A stretch of DNA of 58,570 nt from Pelargonium cotyledonis (GCA_036897625.1 JAYMTA010000040.1:1-58570), one strand, 5' to 3'; shown: positions 37,971 to 51,700, numbered from the stretch's first letter. Program-made: numbers and translations. The notes: generated by a model not told the origin, from the sequence alone.

Positions 37971-40900
37971 ATGAGTCAATCAGATATGGTTCGAAGGGTG
38001 AGGCGGAAAGGATTGGAATTGAAGGACAAAAACAAGTCAATTGTAGTGAGTTCTGATGATTCGGATAGTGGATGTTCGAATTTGGATAGGAATTATGAGG
38101 TTGATTGGACAGCATTGCCTGATGATACGGTGATCCAACTCTTTTTGTCCTTGAACTATCGAGACCGGGCTACCTTGGCTTCCACATGTCAAACATTTAG
38201 GCTATTGGCTTCCTCCCTGTGTTTATGGGAATCATTGGATCTACGGTCCCATAAGTTTGATACTGCTGTGGCAGTGTCACTGTCCTCCCGATGCATATAT
38301 CTTCAGACACTTCGATTTCGTGGGGCAGAGGCTGCAAATGCGATAATTAGTCTCCAAGCAAGGGGTCTTCGTGAAATTAGTGGTGATTTTTGTCAGGATA
38401 TCACCGATTCTATGCTTTCTGTGATAGCTGCTCGGCATGAGATGCTTGAGAGTCTCCAATTGGGGCCAGATGCATGTGAGAAGATCAGTAGTGATGCAAT
38501 CAAAGCAGTTGCTTTTTGCTGCCCAAAGTTGAAAAGGCTTCGGCTTTCTGGTGTTAAGGATGTAAGTGGAGATGCCATAAATGCTTTGGGTAAGAATTGT
38601 ACGGGCTTGCTTGAGGTTGCATTTATGGAATGTGAGTATGTTGATGAAGTAGCACTGCGAAACTTGGATTCTGTTCGATTTTTATCTATTTCAGGGACAA
38701 GAAACTTGAAATGGGGTTCAGCTTCACAAATTTTGAGTGAATTGCCTAAGTTGGTGGGGTTAGATGTGTCAAGAACTGATATAAGTTTGAGCGCCATTAC
38801 AAAATTATTATCATCTTCTCAAAACTTGAAAGTCTTGCTTGCCTTGAACTGTCCAGTTTTTGAGGCAGAAGTTGATAATCACATGCTGTTTAATCACAAA
38901 GGTAAATTATTAATTTCCCTTTTCAGTGACATCTTCAAGGTGGTAGCCTCATTACTTGCTTTTACTCCTGAAAATGTGAGGGAGGTGTTTTCATATTGGA
39001 GGAATCTTAAGAATGGGGATAGAAGTGTGGATGTGATTGTTAGCTGGATTGAATGGGTTCTCTCTCATATACTTTTACGTATAGCAGAGAGCAACCCAAA
39101 AGAGTACAATGATTTCTGGCTCAAGCAAGGGACAGCTCTGTTGCTCAGTTTGACGCAGAGTTTGCGAGAGGACATTCAGGAAAGAGCTGCCACAGCAATC
39201 GCAACATTCGTTGTAACTGATGATGAAGATGCAATTGTTGACTGTCAAAGGACTGAAGCAGTTATGCGAGATGGCGGTATAAAACTGCTTTTAGAGCTTG
39301 CCAGATCTTGCCAAGAAGAAGTTCAGTCTGAAGCAGCTAAGGTAAAGATTGTTTTTGTCTAGAAATCAATTCGGCTATTGTTCAGATATGTATTTGTAAA
39401 AACACTTATTGATTACTCAGTACTTTTGGAAGGATGAAATTCTGAAATATAACAGGTGTTAAAGTTTTGTTATCATCTAGCTGTTCAAAACACTTGAGTC
39501 TTAGTTGATGATCAACCCATCAACATTGGTCTCTTTCTTGTAATTGGGACATGTTTGACTCCTTTATATATACTTTTGAGACTTGCAGGCCATAGCAAAC
39601 TTATCCGTTGATTCAAAAGTTGCAAAAGCTGTTGCTGAGATTGGAGGAATTAACATTCTTGCTAATTTAGCAAGGTCAATGAACAGATTGGTCGCTGAAG
39701 AGGCTGCTGGAGGGCTATGGAATCTTTCTGTTGGAGAAGAACATAAGGTTGTAAAAGCTGAATCATTTTGAAGAAGGAATGCTTTCTTAGATCATATTTA
39801 TTTATTTTTTATACAAAATTTTATTACTAATAATTATTAGTTGAAGTTTTTTTCAGGGTGCCATTGCAGAGTCAGGCGGTATCAAAGCTTTGGTTGATCT
39901 TATTTTCAAATGGCCATCTGGTGGGGATGGGGTTCTTGTATGTATCTTGCATGTAATACTTTTATTTATTTTATGTTTTCATTTGTTTATTTTTTTTTCT
40001 AGGATTCATGGATGTATTATGGAAACAAATTGAATATGGTGTTTCTGTTCTTAAATGTCAGGAACGTGCAGCTGGTGCACTTGCAAATTTGGCTGCTGAT
40101 GACAAATGTAGTTTAGAGGTGGCAGTGACAGGTGGCGTCCATGCTTTAGTAATGCTTGCTCGGACTTGCAAGTTTGAAGGAGTGCAAGAACAGGTGAATA
40201 ACTAACACATGAAGGGCATTTTCTTTTTGCTATGATCTTATCTAGACTGCTAGTTCACGTCTTTAATGATTGACTGAAACTTACAAGTCTAAATCCATGC
40301 AAGCTATGAATCAACGTAAAAAGCGTCCTCTGTTCTCTAACTAATTTTGCTAATTATAGTTTGTGTGTTCGCTGTTTAGCCCTTTTGATTAGATTGTGTT
40401 AAAGAACTTTTAGAGTTCTATTAATAAATTGGCTGTTTCCTAATAGGCACATCACACATGAACATGACTGTAGAATGAGTAGCTCCTTGGTTTTCTTTAT
40501 ATGTATATATTTATGTCCAAAGTTTCAATTGCTACTGTTGTATGAGGAAATTCTACTCTTGAAGGAGTTAGTACTTCCTTACATTGTTGTTTCTCCTCCT
40601 GTTGACTAGGCTGCTCGGGCCCTGGCTAATTTGGCTGCTCATGGAGATAACAATAGCAATAATGCTGCTGTTGGGAAAGAGGCAGGTGCACTTGAAGCAT
40701 TGGTGCAGCTTACTTGTTCTCAACATGAAGGTGTAAGGTTGTAAATCCTTTTCATTCTATCCTTCATCATTGGTAAAACAGTTGCTTTAAATACACTATA
40801 CAGAGCTTTAAAAATTAACCATACATCTCAAATAAGAAGTATATGGTGTTTCCTGATCATTAGATAAACTTCTGTTTGCTACTTATATAAAATCAATCTT

Positions 40901-43900
40901 ATATGTTGTAACTAGTTGAAGCTATGATTTGAAACCTTATTTAGATATCTACATTCTAGATGTATTTAAGTAAAATAAAAATTAAAAATTGAATGCTGTT
41001 GAGAACTATAAGTACTTCTCTTCAAGCAAATTCTATCATTGAATTCTTTCTTTTTGTTATGCTGCACCTTGTCACATACAGGCAGGAAGCTGCTGGTGCT
41101 TTGTGGAATTTATCATTTGATGACAAAAATAGAGAAGCAATTGCCGCAGCTGGTGGCGTTCAAGCCTTGGTATGGTCTTTGCAATTATGTGGCATACCAT
41201 CTTGCTTCTTGTTTTAAGCATTTTGTTTTGCCCTTTTTAGCATTTGATACAAATAAGAGTTTACTTGTCCGTATCATGCCTTATAGTCCTCTTTTGATGC
41301 TTAACAAATATAAAATTTGTCTCTAAGTGCAGGTATTTATATAGAATTTTACATATGCTGTTTACACGTTTTGACTTTCAACTTACTGATGAATGTCTCA
41401 GTGTGACCCCATTTTCACCTATTATTCTTGCTAGCTTAACAACACTAGTTTTGCCCCCTATTACTTTTATAATTAATAAACATCAATAAAATTATATCAT
41501 TGTATATGTTGTATTTATTTATTGTCTTCAGTCTTGATAATGGATCATCAATCACAGACCCTGTTTGAGTGTAAAGTACATATTGACTTTCAGTTGTTAG
41601 CTTGAACTTGAGTTGGTCCTTTCCACGGTATCAAGGTTTTATAAACCTAGAGGTCACAAATTTGAGTCTTATCGCCACGTATTAAAAAAAAAGCCAAAAT
41701 TCCAGCACAAGGTAATAATAAGATCTGTGCACGACCATGTGCAAAGCAAAAATGGGCTTGCGCGTGAGGTGTTTATAAAGTTAATGTTGGCCTTCAACTA
41801 TGAGCTTAAGCTTTTGTTTGAGTAGATCTTTTACAAATCTTACTTCAATTTGTTAAATTCTAGTCATATTTGGTTGTCTAGGTTGCATTAGCAAAATCTT
41901 GCTCAAGTTCCTCCCAAGGTCTTCAAGAAAGGGCTGCAGGTGCTTTATGGGGATTATCGGTATCAGAAGCTAATAGGTATTCACAACCTTTATGGCTTCT
42001 TTCCTGTTTTTATTTTCTTAGAATTGACCGTAGGAACTATTATATACAACTTGTTCCTTTCTTGCTGCATGCATGCTTAATTCATACAAATAACGATATC
42101 CAATGCATAATTGCATATAGTGCTGCAGTTCCTGGCAATTGTGAATTTCTAATAGATTCATTAAGCAAAATCCCTTACAATATCCCTGATCCTATTAGTT
42201 GAGAATATATGATTGGTTATAAATATTTCCATGAAAAGGAGCATAGCATATATCATCTGCTGTGTGCTGCATCAGAAATGAACTTAGTTTAAAAAAATAA
42301 AATGCAAAATTTTAAAAATTCTGAAGAACAAAGGAATGAAAGGATAAGCTTGCATCTTGAATAAAATTTCAACTTATCTATTCAGAAGTTCAGCTGGTTA
42401 TAGTGATATGTGAAAGATTATGCATGATACTATGGAAGTGGATTTAGTTTATAAGTCTTGTTGTGGTAAGAGATATTTTGGGTCTCTCTCTCACTCTCTC
42501 GGGAAGGATAGGGTCTGCATTGAGGTGGATAGTGTTTTTTGCGTTGCTTAATTGAGATTTTTGAGTTCCTGAAGTTTCTCTTGTTTGATTGATCTAGGGT
42601 TTTTAGCATATAGTGACCTTTTGGATTAGAAGTTCATACTGTTCTATTTGAAAATGGGATAAATCATACACCTAACACTCCTATAGTTCTGCTTAAAGTT
42701 TGATTAAGTATAATTTAGAGGTGCTTGTAACTTCTACTATATGTATATCACACTTACTATTCGCTTAGCACATTCAAGAAAGCCTACCTCCAAACTTATA
42801 GCTCACGTTTTTTAATCGTCTTGATCTCCAGTTGTAGCTTTACTGTTGGAAAAATGTTTTTCTTTAGAGTTATCATTTGCAGAAATGTAAGTCATCCTGT
42901 CTATGGCTTTCTTTTTCTCAGCTTTTAAGGTGTGAAGAAATGGTGCTTCGGGATTTCCATACTTTGCTGTCTGTTGGGATCTGTAAACGTAAATGTGATG
43001 AATATGCACATATTTGCTTCTCTGATAGTCATAGTGAAGACTTTATTTACTGATGCTTGCACTTATTTTGATTTGTTAGTAATAAATGTGTATTTATGTT
43101 TTTTCTTCTTTTTAAAATCAAGTGGCTCGTGCTTCTATCGTTGCTTTGCTCTTATGCTGATAAAATTAGTTCTTCTTTGGTTTTCTTTTCGTACATTTTA
43201 TGCTTGTAACCTTAATATGTACTGTACATTTATGAGAATTCGTGCTCTAATTTATGTTCCATTATTTTTCCTGTTAAATTCGTTCTCCTATTCAGCATTG
43301 CTATTGGACAAGAAGGCGGTGTGGCACCTCTTATCGCTCTAGCATGTTCAAATGTTGAAGTAAGTTTCAGACTCTTTGTGCCATGCTAAGATAAATCATC
43401 ATTACCATCTTCTTACTTAAGAATTTAGTCTCATATTAATTATTTGTTATAGTAATCAATTTTTCTTGAACTCTCTACATATGTAAATTTGCACATTTTT
43501 AAGAATCTTATGTTCGCCTGTATGGTCTAGATAGGGTTTGGCCTCTCTGGGGCTGTAGAGCTGAAAAAGTAAAAAGCAAAGACCCCAAAAGTGCATGTGT
43601 ATGTGCAGTAACCACAAATTACATCATGATCTAACATTGATGCTAATTGTATTTTGTTACCGGGTCCCTTGGTATAGGAAGTGCATGTGATGTATCGATC
43701 TTTAGACTAGTAGATGGAAAAGAAAATGTCCATATTAAACGATCATAACCTAAAATTACATCTTTCCTTGGCATCTGGTATTCAGAATTTGCAAGCTAGC
43801 CTAGACAAGTCATCACCTTTTTTTTTTGTCTAACCCTAGCATAATCATAAAATTATTCTTCTGACATGAATTTTATAGAAGTGTTCTTGTAGTGGGGTTT

Positions 43901-46347
43901 CCACATTGTTCTGTGTTTTCCTTTTGTTAGGGGTTGTAGGATAGAGGATGGAGAAGGGATGGAGAGGGGGAGAAGATGGGTTAGTCTGGATAGTAATTAA
44001 CATAAAAACCTCGTGCTTTTCCGCGTAGTGTACAAGTAGATCTCTAAAGCAAAGTTTACCGATCTGAAAGTAGCATTGAATCTTAGTGGTTTTCTTGGGA
44101 ATAAACTGTATCAGAGCACAAATTTTATTACTTACTAGGGAAAAGCTTAATTCATTATTCACTGACATTATGTATACTTTCCATCCTTTTGTGCTGATGA
44201 AATGTTTGATATTCTGATTAGAACATGAGGGTAATAAAAAATATTATATTCTTAGGATGTCCATGAGACTGCTGCTGGAGCTCTCTGGAATCTAGCCTTC
44301 AATCCTGGTAATGCTCTTCGTATAGTGGAGGATGCAGGAGTTGCAGCTCTTGTTCATCTATGTTCTTCATCAACATCGAAAATGGCACGCTTTATGGCTG
44401 CATTGGCACTGACATACATGTTTGATGGAAGGTAAAACTATCAAATAGGTTTTATGTTTTGTTATTATGGAGAAGGTATATACGAAATGTGTATGTGTTA
44501 ATAGTATATATATAGCGATAAGGAGCGGGGTGTCCCTTGAGTACTACAGATCTGGCTATACAATAAAGATGGTACCATGGCTCTTTAGTATTACAACACT
44601 AGTTATGCATCTGAGTAGGTCCCAGTTCCTTAATTCAACTTGAGGTTTAAAGCACATAAGTTCTTTCACATAAACAACCAATCATATTGTGATTTCTGTT
44701 CATATATGAGGAGAATTTTTAAACGAGACAGATGTTCTTCACAATGATTGTGATAATTATGATGAAGAAATTACCAATTCAAATTAAAATCTGCTGTCTT
44801 TGGAGTGCAAAAGGAGGCTATTATTTCATGCTTAGTTACAATGGTAACTACTAACTAGGCTATTCGTATGACTCACAAACATGAACAGAACACCCAATAT
44901 CCCCTGGACAGAGAAAGCACAATTAAATATTTGATAGTATACTAACCTATATGTGCTTTATAATAGACAAGCATACATTTTTCACTGAGTACTGGCTGCC
45001 TTTGTTGGGCTGATTATCTGTTGAATCCTGCCAATATTGTTATATTAAAGACTTAAAGTTTCTAATAATGTCAACCTTCGAGTAATTTTGTTTTCTGATT
45101 TATTCCGAGTAGTTGATCTCTTCTGGAAAAGACTAGTTACTTTGTACATAGCACTCCTGTTAGTTGGGAAAGAAGCTACATGTCTGGCTCCTATATTGTT
45201 TGGAATCATTTATTTTTTGAATTTTTATAACCACCTGCTTGTATAAACAAGAATGAGAAAGAAAAGATATAGCTTCATAATTTTATTAATATATAAGATG
45301 CTGTCTATTGAATTTCAATTAACTAGCACCTCTTAATTTTCTGAATATAAGTTCTCTGATAGAACACGAGTTTTCCGTGGGCTATTTATTTTCTAAATAT
45401 ATATTTATTGTTAGTTTGTTCTGTATAGAATCTCATTCAAGATATATATTTTTTCTCCTGAATTCTGATGTGTTAGATATTCAGTTTTGAGAAATTAATA
45501 GCTAGAATTTTGAATGATATGCTATGCTGAATAAAATAAAAACAAATAAATATTCAATAACCCTTACTTTCTGTTGAACTTGTGATGATTATCTGAATTT
45601 CAAAGTTTTCGGGTGTAACTTTGCTATATATGTTTTGTACAGAATGGATGAATTTACGTCTGCCGGGCCTTCATCCGGAGGAACTTCAAAAAGTACTATA
45701 AACTTAGATGGGGTCAGGAGGATGGCCTTGAAACATATTCAGGCATTTGTGCATTCATTCTATGATCAACTGGGCTTTTCCACTGTGGTTACATCAGCAT
45801 CCCAAACAGCTCTAAACCAAGTGGCAGAAGCAGCACGCATACGAGAAGCTGGGCATCTCAGATGCAGGTTTCTATCTTTTTCATATCTTCGCTTTTAATA
45901 AGGAAAAAAATGAAGTATAGCACATTTTGGGCTCACTTTAGTGTATTATATTTGATTTATTATCCCTCAGTGAAGCTGAGATTGGAAGATTTGTTGCAAT
46001 GTTACGGAATCCTTCTCCTGTCTTGAAGTCTTGTGCTGCTTTTGCACTTCTCCAGGTAAATTTCCTAATGAACCTTGCCTTTTTTCTTCCACAACTTTAA
46101 TGTCGCTGGTTGTATATCCTACTGTAAAACATACCGTCAAACAATTGAACTTCATTCAATATTTCCATTGCAGTTTACTATGCCAGGAGGACGTCATGCA
46201 ATGCACCATACAAACCTGCTGCAGGACGTGAGAGGATCTAGGGTTTTGCGTAGCGCTGCTGCGTCATCACTAGCTCCTATTGAAGTCAAAGTTTTTGCTA
46301 GGATTGTACTTCGGAATCTTGCACACCACACAGAAACTTCAATATGA
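37971..46347 (+). CDS. ARABIDILLO: ARABIDILLO-like F-box/armadillo-repeat protein
   Basis: Twelve exons join in frame: 37971-39341, 39589-39747, 39857-39937, 40062-40193, 40610-40737, 41082-41169, 41882-41976, 43296-43359, 44256-44431, 45643-45867, 45971-46055 and 46174-46347. They give 925 residues, close to the ~930 of Arabidopsis ARABIDILLO proteins. A basic start (VRRVRRKGLELKDK, residues 7-20) looks like a nuclear signal. The F-box is at 45-90 (VDWTALPDDTVIQLFLSLNY). Leucine-rich repeats follow to about 290, then armadillo repeats from about 400 to 765 (AAGGLWNLSVGEEHK, AAGALANLAADDKC, ARALANLAAHGDN, AAGALWNLSFDDKNRE, AAGALWGLSVSEANS, AAGALWNLAFNPGNAL). The family promotes lateral root formation, probably as the substrate-binding part of an SCF ubiquitin ligase. 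Which paralogue this is cannot be said from one window. The gene is intact. Confidence 0.95.
41598..41830 (+). mobile_element. SINE-like or tRNA-related repeat in ARABIDILLO intron 6
   Basis: The word ggtatcaaggttttataaac is followed 13 bases later by aggtcacaaatttgagtctt. The two resemble A- and B-box-like parts of a tRNA-derived repeat, or a decayed primer-binding region (tggtatcagagc type). Related words flank the segment (agcttgaacttgagttgg at the left, gagcttaagcttttgtttga at the right). No target duplication was found. It could also be the relic of a small LTR element. Confidence 0.35.
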
Positions 46348-47418
46348 AAGTGGCGGAGAAGATCGAACCAGAGTCAACCTCGTTATGAAATTGCAGTCTT
46401 CTACAACCAAAGTTCCTGCTAGTTCAAGGTTGGTAGATGAAGTAGTAGTTTTGCTCGGCACCAAAAAAAGTATTGAGACTTCTATATATTCAGAAAATAA
46501 AGGGTTATGTACTTAGAAATTCGCCCAAATTAAGAAAGCGAAAATCTCAGGTTGGATTGAACTTGTTGAGTATACTATATGTTGCTACATGTAAACTATA
46601 TAATTTTCATGAACATGTCTTTTGAACTGATAAATTTACGTGTGAGACCTTTTAGTTGTTTGGGATTGCAAAACACCTGGTGAACATACTGTCTAACCAA
46701 GCATTCTTCAACCAACTCATAGGCTACCTAATGGTCTAATTTCCTTTTGCTGGTTGTTTTGATATTTAAGGTTTTGGAAGGCATGTTAGTTTTTCTTTTA
46801 ACAAACGTTACAACCGAGACTCGAATATGAGACTTCGTCGGAAGTATGTTAGTGAAGCACCATAAACACTTCTATATGAGGCCTTAGTTCAATTTTCATT
46901 GAGTGAGTGGGACAATTATTTTCTTCAATTAATCATTTATTTGAATAATTGTGGATTTAACTAATGTTTCGAAAATTATTCTGGGACAGACTGCCCTTAA
47001 AAAAAGAAGACAACGACATGCAAGCCAAAGTAACTAATACTAACACACTTAAAAATACAAATACTTTGACTTTATTCGACTTCTTTACAAATTTTCAATC
47101 CTGTTAACGCACAGTTTTAGAGTATGTAACGTAGAGTTGATAATTTGGATTCATACTGATGACTACCGACACTAACTATATTTATATCCAATCCTAACTC
47201 AACTTAAAGTTGGTCGGATTCATTATACAAAATTTCAGACTGAGTAGGATAAAACCATAAACACATTGTATTTTATGTCTACAATATGACCCGATCATAA
47301 CCCAACCAAACCAAAAACCCTCTAGGGTTGGATTATAGTTCAACTACCAGACTCGAACCTGAATTTTGCTAGCTCTAATGTTATGTAATGCTTATGTGTC
47401 AAGAATGTATCAATTGCT
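46348..47418. other. ARABIDILLO 3' UTR and intergenic spacer
   Basis: The first ~250 bases are probably 3' UTR; an aataaag word occurs at 46498. The remainder is AT-rich with no gene. A short region near 46800-46880 (cgagactcgaatatgagact) resembles antisense tRNA-derived repeat sequence, but is too decayed to call. Confidence 0.45.
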
Positions 47419-47429
47419 CTTTCTATTTT

Positions 47430-48570
47430 GAGATAATTACGCGCACCTCTCCTTAACTATAAAGATTTTACACCTAGTTACCATAAAATATTATTTGTTA
47501 CTACTGGGTACCCTAAACCATGTCAAACTTCTTTTCGTCTAAAATTCCATCCAGATCTCCATCCATGGTATACAAATGACTAAAAACCCTTCTGAATAAA
47601 ATAAAAATCATCACCAAACATACCCTTAGCTTTAAATTAAAAAGAAAAAAGAAAAAACCAGATCTCCGGCGTGGACGTCGTGACTTCTCCGGTGTGCACG
47701 TCGTGGACGACATCGAGATCTCCTGCGTGGACGTGGCTTGTCCGAGCAGCAACGACGTGGCATGGAGCTGCAGATCTCGAGCTCACCGTTCCAGATCTGG
47801 GAAGGTGGAGCTGCAGATTTGCTCCCAACATCGCCGAGGAAGCTCGCTGCCTTCAATCCTTGCTGGAGTCTCGCTGCCGTCGTCGCCCCCCTCTGGACGA
47901 CTGTCTTTCTGTGTCTCTCTCTTCTCTGTTACGTAAGCGTAAAGACAAGTAAAGACCTAATTAGATTTATTGTTTAGCCGGCGTCGGAGAGCTCCCTCCG
48001 CCGTTGAGGGTTGAAGGTCGTGGCCGTGAGCCACGCCGACAAAACTTGGTTCAATTTTTTCTGTATTCTGTAGAACAAGTTCAATTTTTTTTCCAAATGT
48101 AAAATTGATTTAATTAATTAAAAATCGGTTTCATTAATTTGATTAGGTAGATTGTTTGTTTTCCATCAAATTTTTGATGATTCCAGCGATTTTTTGTTAT
48201 TTCCAGTGATTTCATGGTGTTTCTAACGAGTTTTATAAGATTCCGATAAAACTTTCAAATTTTCGGCAACAATTTAAATTTTATAGGTAAATTATAAATT
48301 TTTTGGCGAAATAATAATAATTTAGTGTAGGACAATTTTAAAACTTAAAAAAAAATAGACCATGCGTATATTCTGTTAAGTTTAACGAAAATAGACGAGA
48401 AGAATTTAGTGAAGTACTATCTTGAAACTTTAAAAAAAATTGGTTTGTGTTAGTCACGTTATTAAACTTTTTGAAATATTTCGTTAATTTTCACATAAAT
48501 TTTAGCTGAAAAAAAGTTTGACTTAGTTAGTAGCAACCAATACGTTTAACCATATATATCTGTGATTATC
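47430..48570. mobile_element. Mutator-like (MULE) non-autonomous element with GC-rich core
   Basis: The flanks carry a near-perfect 11-base direct repeat, CTTTCTATTTT (47419-47429) and CTTTCTAGTTT (48571-48581). Between them the left end reads GAGATAATTACGCGC and the right end CTGTGATTATC, whose reverse complement is GATAATCACAG, so the outermost bases are inverted. Long target duplications (9-11 bp) and GATAATTRC/GGAAATTGCA-type ends fit Mutator-like elements. The core at about 47660-48050 is strikingly GC-rich (repeated gtggacgtcg and gagctgcagat words) compared with the AT-rich arms. That resembles captured host sequence, as in Pack-MULEs. Overlapping open frames in the core change frame and have no recognised domain, so no gene is called. 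No transposase is present. Confidence 0.72.
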
Positions 48571-48727
48571 CTTTCTAGTTTCATATTGCGTCGACTCCAT
48601 TTCAATTTTTAATTCGTCTGTCGTCACTACGTATTTTTAACTTTTTCTTTGAACATCTGTAAACTCGGTTTCAGGTCCTTGTCTCGTCCAACTAACTTTC
48701 ACTCTTGGTTCTCCAGAAAATCTGTTC

Positions 48728-48772
48728 ATGTTCCTCGTCGTCCTCTCGGTAATTGCTGTACAAGTAAGGTGA
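48728..48772 (+). promoter_or_regulatory. Possible upstream ORF before the DUF676 gene
   Basis: An ATG at 48728 opens a 14-codon frame (MFLVVLSVIAVQVR) that stops at 48772, 24 bases before the main start. Whether it is in the transcript depends on the unseen transcription start. A gtaagg inside it could instead be a splice donor. Confidence 0.3.
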
Positions 48773-48796
48773 TTGCGGAGTTAATTTCAATCAGTT

Positions 48797-51700
48797 ATGG
48801 AGGGAGGCACTGCAGATAATGGAGTTTGCTCTTCTGATTCGGTAATTAATGGAAGTCGCCATGTCTGGAGTTGCAAGGACTCCGATTCTTCCTCCGCCGA
48901 TCACCTCGTTGTCATGGTCAATGGAATTCTCGGCAGGTCTTTTTTCACAACATTTGTTTTCTGTTTTTACCAGAATCTATGATTTTAACATTAGATTTAT
49001 TTTGGAGCTGGATTTGTGTTCTATATCGTGAGTGTTCAAGGTTTGGGGTTTTAACTTCTGTTCCCTTTTGATTCTGTACTTAAAAGTTTGCGATTAGGTT
49101 TCATTGATATCCTATTGATTGTGAAAAATACTGAAGTAAAATTTGCCTACTAATTTTTGTTTTTGGAACCAAACATTTACTTAAAGAAAGCATCTTTCGG
49201 CTTCTTAGATTGCTAACATTCTGGTACATTTGGTTACAGTGCCACGGATTGGAAGTTTGCAGCTGAGCAGTTTGTTAAAATGCTTCCCGATAAAGTGATT
49301 GTTCATTGTAAGAAATGCTTCTTTGTCGTATATTGCATTCTATTGATGTTTAAATAAATTTTTATTATTTGCTTAATTCAGTATGCAAACTGTTATTTTG
49401 ATGGTAAACTTCAAAAATTGGATTCCTCTTCTATTTTCATTATTCATTGGTCTTTAGTATTGCTCTTCCTCCATACCTTTTATGAGCTCATAACTAATTA
49501 TAGTTTAGTGTGACTGACTTATCCATGCACTGATAAGGACTTCAACTAATGTATTCAGTTGACCACTAAGTGATACTAATGACACAATTACGTACTCAAA
49601 CATATTTTTCACTACATGCTCTTACAATTACAGCATTACCCTATTCATTATCAATTGCTGATCCATGCCTCTGCATCTTTGGCCAAACACCATTATACCT
49701 TTTATTTCTATATACTACTTTGAGTAATCTGTAGTCTGCTAGAAAGGCTCAACATTTTCTTCACCTAGTTATCATTACCAATTTAGTAATTTACCATTGC
49801 ATGGTCTCTTTAAAAGAAGTGGCAAAATGTGAATATTCTCCTTTTGATATTATGGGTTCAATCTCGCCCTCTCATTTTGAAAGAAAAAAAAGGTGCTTAA
49901 CCTTACTCACGCTTGCTTACATCTTGTACAGGTAGTGAGCGCAATGTGTCCAAGTTGACTTTAGATGGCGTCGATGTAATGGGTGAGCGGTTGGCAGAAG
50001 AGGTTGGTGCTAGATTACACACTTTACTTTCTAATGTTTACTAAATCTTTTTATTTTTATTTTTTATATTTACTATATCCAACAGGATCTTTACACAATT
50101 TAACAAGATGCATTTACCTTACCTTTTTTTTTTTTTTTACAATTAACAAGATGTTGTAACTGCAGATTCTTGAAGTGACTAAAAGAAATCCAAACATTAG
50201 TAAGATATCTTTTGTTGCTCATTCTGTGGGGGGATTAGTGGCAAGATATACAATTGGTAGACTGTATAGACCTCGAAAGAGAGAAAATGTAGGGGAGATA
50301 TTGGAAGATACATCTAAAGAGGATTCCAGCGGTACAATTGGTGGCTTGGAGGGCATGAACTTTATTACTGTTGCCACACCTCATCTTGGTTCAAGGGGTA
50401 ATAAACAGGTATAGTTTTTTGCATTTCCATTTTGTGTATTGTGTCTCCTATTGTTGTCAACACCTGATGTTCAAATGTGTCTTACATTAGCTGGTTAGTT
50501 TAAGATGAAAGGTTCGTTAAAGTATCTAGGATCATGGATATTGTTAGAATATCTGATTAGGATTAATTCCTGTAAATTAGGAATTAGGATTCCTGTTAAT
50601 TAGGGGTTTGATTTTTCTCTCTGTACTATAAAATGGGCATTATCCAGTGTGAATACACACAAAATATTATTTCTCTCACTGTATTATAAAATGGCCATTG
50701 TCCTATGTGAATATACACAAAATATTATTTCTCTCAAACTTCACAGATATCATTGGTGGTGTTTATTTTGCACGATAGCCTACGATAGATTAGTTTTAAA
50801 ACGTGTCTGATGGGGTGGGGATAATTAGGTTTTGACTATGTGTGATGGTATGATTTTCAAAAATTTGGAGAAGGTAGAAGTTCGATAATTGGATGATGGG
50901 TTCTTGTGGTTAAGCTCTTGAGTTTCTGAAACATCAAAGGTCCTAAATTAAGGAGGGTTGTAATGGTTTTACTAGGTATTGAGTGAGGTATAATGGACCA
51001 TCTTGAGTGCAAACTATATTGGGATGAGGTGCTTTTGTGGGACAATCTAGAGAAGTTGGATAATCAGATGTGGGTTCATGGGGTACATATCTAAGATTTA
51101 TTAATGGGAGAACTGTGAACTTAAATTACAAAGGTTTGTAACTCTTTAACTAGACAAGATGTGAAGTATATTGATCTTGAATTCCTTTGTTTTCATTATG
51201 CTTCAAAATGTGTTTGAAGCAAGATGTTGTACCTCGTGAGTATAGATTTCACAAAGATGTGAAAGAAAAGAGACTTGTGCAGACCTAAAATATCAGAGAT
51301 CTTTTCTCTCATCTTAACTTTTAAAATGAAGATACCTACTGTTAGGCTTGAAATTATATTCAGCTTCCTTAATTGTTAAAATTAATTCCATCACAATAAA
51401 TGGAGGATTGTAAATTTGCTTGAGAAGATCTACTGGCAGTTGAATGGAATTTCAAAATTATCTTTGTGATCGATCGTGCTTTGGTTGTTGGATATGGATT
51501 AGCATTGTTAGAAAGGAAGAAGGAATTCATGGTGTGTAGTTATGGGTCAAATTCTGTAGTTTCAAACAGTTTGGTACCTTTCTTTCCTCAAAAAATGTTC
51601 ACATTCTGTAAATTCTGCTGTAATGCAATTTGGCAATATTAGGCTTAAGAATTATTGCAAAATGCTTTTTGCTACTTGGCCTTTCTTTACAGGTACCATT

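Noticed and set aside
37618..38115. 165-codon minus-strand open frame overlapping the ARABIDILLO start
   Set aside because: It is antisense to the ARABIDILLO leader intron and first exon, is Asn/Gln/Ser/Thr-rich in a way that mirrors the T-rich opposite strand, and shows no domain.
42932..43342. 136-codon plus-strand open frame in ARABIDILLO intron 7
   Set aside because: It is Phe/Leu/Cys-rich translation of T-rich intron DNA. It runs through the real exon 8 in the wrong frame.
47671..47977. Several overlapping open frames in a GC-rich block
   Set aside because: All three frames are open because the block is GC-rich. None has a recognised domain and the block is bounded by Mutator-like ends, so I describe it as transposon core.
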